5,405 nucleotides of DNA, taken from assembly GCA_021816645.1 (NCBI GenBank), contig JAKAXF010000046.1:1-5405 (forward strand), read 5' to 3'. Source of the DNA: Microcaldota archaeon (lineage in GTDB: Archaea; Micrarchaeota; Micrarchaeia; Micrarchaeales; Micrarchaeaceae). The notes under the pieces were generated by a model. The model searched no databases, was not told the DNA's origin, and worked only from the letters and a program-made list of their open reading frames with translations. Both the position numbers and the translations under genes were made by a program. Of this stretch, positions 5,267-5,405 are shown piece by piece; position 1 is the stretch's first letter; each line of letters starts with the position of its first letter.

Positions 5267-5295
5267 CTCAACACCTATGCTATCCAATTAACTAT

Positions 5296-5310
5296 TCAAA
5301 TATTTAATAT
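5296..5310 (-). promoter_or_regulatory. TATA-like box of the CBS protein gene
   Basis: The minus strand reads ATATTAAATATTTGA here, an AT-rich TATA-like element about 26-30 nt before the AGGTG-bearing short leader of the CBS gene. The implied start near 5278 leaves a leader of about 12 nt with its Shine-Dalgarno sequence close to the 5' end. Confidence 0.5.
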
Positions 5311-5405
5311 CGGCTTCTGGACCATACTTGTTGGCAAACTAATAAAAATGTTGATAAATAGATGTTCGATTCGCAAACCCATATGTGCAACCGTTTAACC
5401 TGCAA
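5311..5405. other. AT-rich upstream region at the right edge; possible start of a rightward gene
   Basis: No full gene is visible. A plus-strand frame from ATG 5362 stays open to the end of the window (14 codons, MFDSQTHMCNRLTC). It is preceded by an AT-rich TATA-like stretch (TAATAAAAAT, 5340-5349) and by TTGATAAA (5351-5358), the same 8-mer that precedes the alba ATG. This is too short to call a gene. No tRNA-like fold was found. Confidence 0.25.

Noticed and set aside
5267..5287. TTG 5287 as the start of the CBS protein
   Set aside because: ATG 5266 has AGGTG at 5-nt spacing, and the likely transcript start lies downstream of the TTG.
4872..5291. Long plus-strand open frame opposite the CBS gene
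   Set aside because: The S/T-rich, low-information translation is the antisense shadow of the clear CBS domain pair.
5355..5385. TTCGATT resembling a tRNA T-loop
   Set aside because: The flanking bases do not pair as a 5-bp T-stem and no other tRNA arms are present.

Overview
This 5.4-kb window is archaeal chromosomal DNA. The evidence is an Alba chromatin protein, a eukaryote-like ribosomal protein S26e, a Kae1/Bud32 (KEOPS) gene pair, and TATA-like boxes ahead of most transcription units. Ribosome binding sites, where visible, are of the GGTG/GGAG type. S26e and unfused Kae1 and Bud32 would fit a TACK-type archaeon or a small-genome (ARMAN/DPANN-like) lineage. The sequence alone does not settle which.

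Layout from left to right: (1) the first 49 codons of an unrecognised alpha/beta protein on the minus strand, running off the left edge. (2) A 170-nt divergent promoter region with a strongly foldable segment between a TATA-like box and an oligo-T stretch. (3) A plus-strand pair: a short S26e and, 5 nt later, a 391-residue membrane protein with a K/Q/P-rich repeat tail, a B-box-like zinc site and four predicted membrane segments. (4) A minus-strand KEOPS operon, kae1 then bud32, separated by 2 nt. It ends 3 nt from the membrane-protein gene. (5) A 172-nt divergent region with a perfect 8-bp inverted repeat at the predicted kae1 transcription start. (6) A plus-strand helical protein of 285 residues, unrecognised but with a possible degenerate ferritin-like core. 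(7) A regulatory stretch and the alba gene, followed by an oligo-T terminator. (8) A minus-strand two-CBS-domain protein. (9) About 140 nt of AT-rich upstream DNA at the right edge.

S26e belongs to translation. Kae1/Bud32 make the t6A modification of ANN-decoding tRNAs, so they also serve translation. Alba organises DNA and RNA. The CBS protein is probably a nucleotide-sensing regulator. This is mostly housekeeping content. I found no CRISPR array, mobile element, rRNA or tRNA, and no convincing new multi-gene system. The best leads are: a Kae1 whose nucleotide-pocket motifs are altered although its metal ligands are intact; the zinc-site membrane protein cotranscribed with S26e; the 285-residue protein with a possibly decayed di-iron site; and three non-coding elements (the structured region at 176-293, the hairpin at 3349-3368 and the alba leader).
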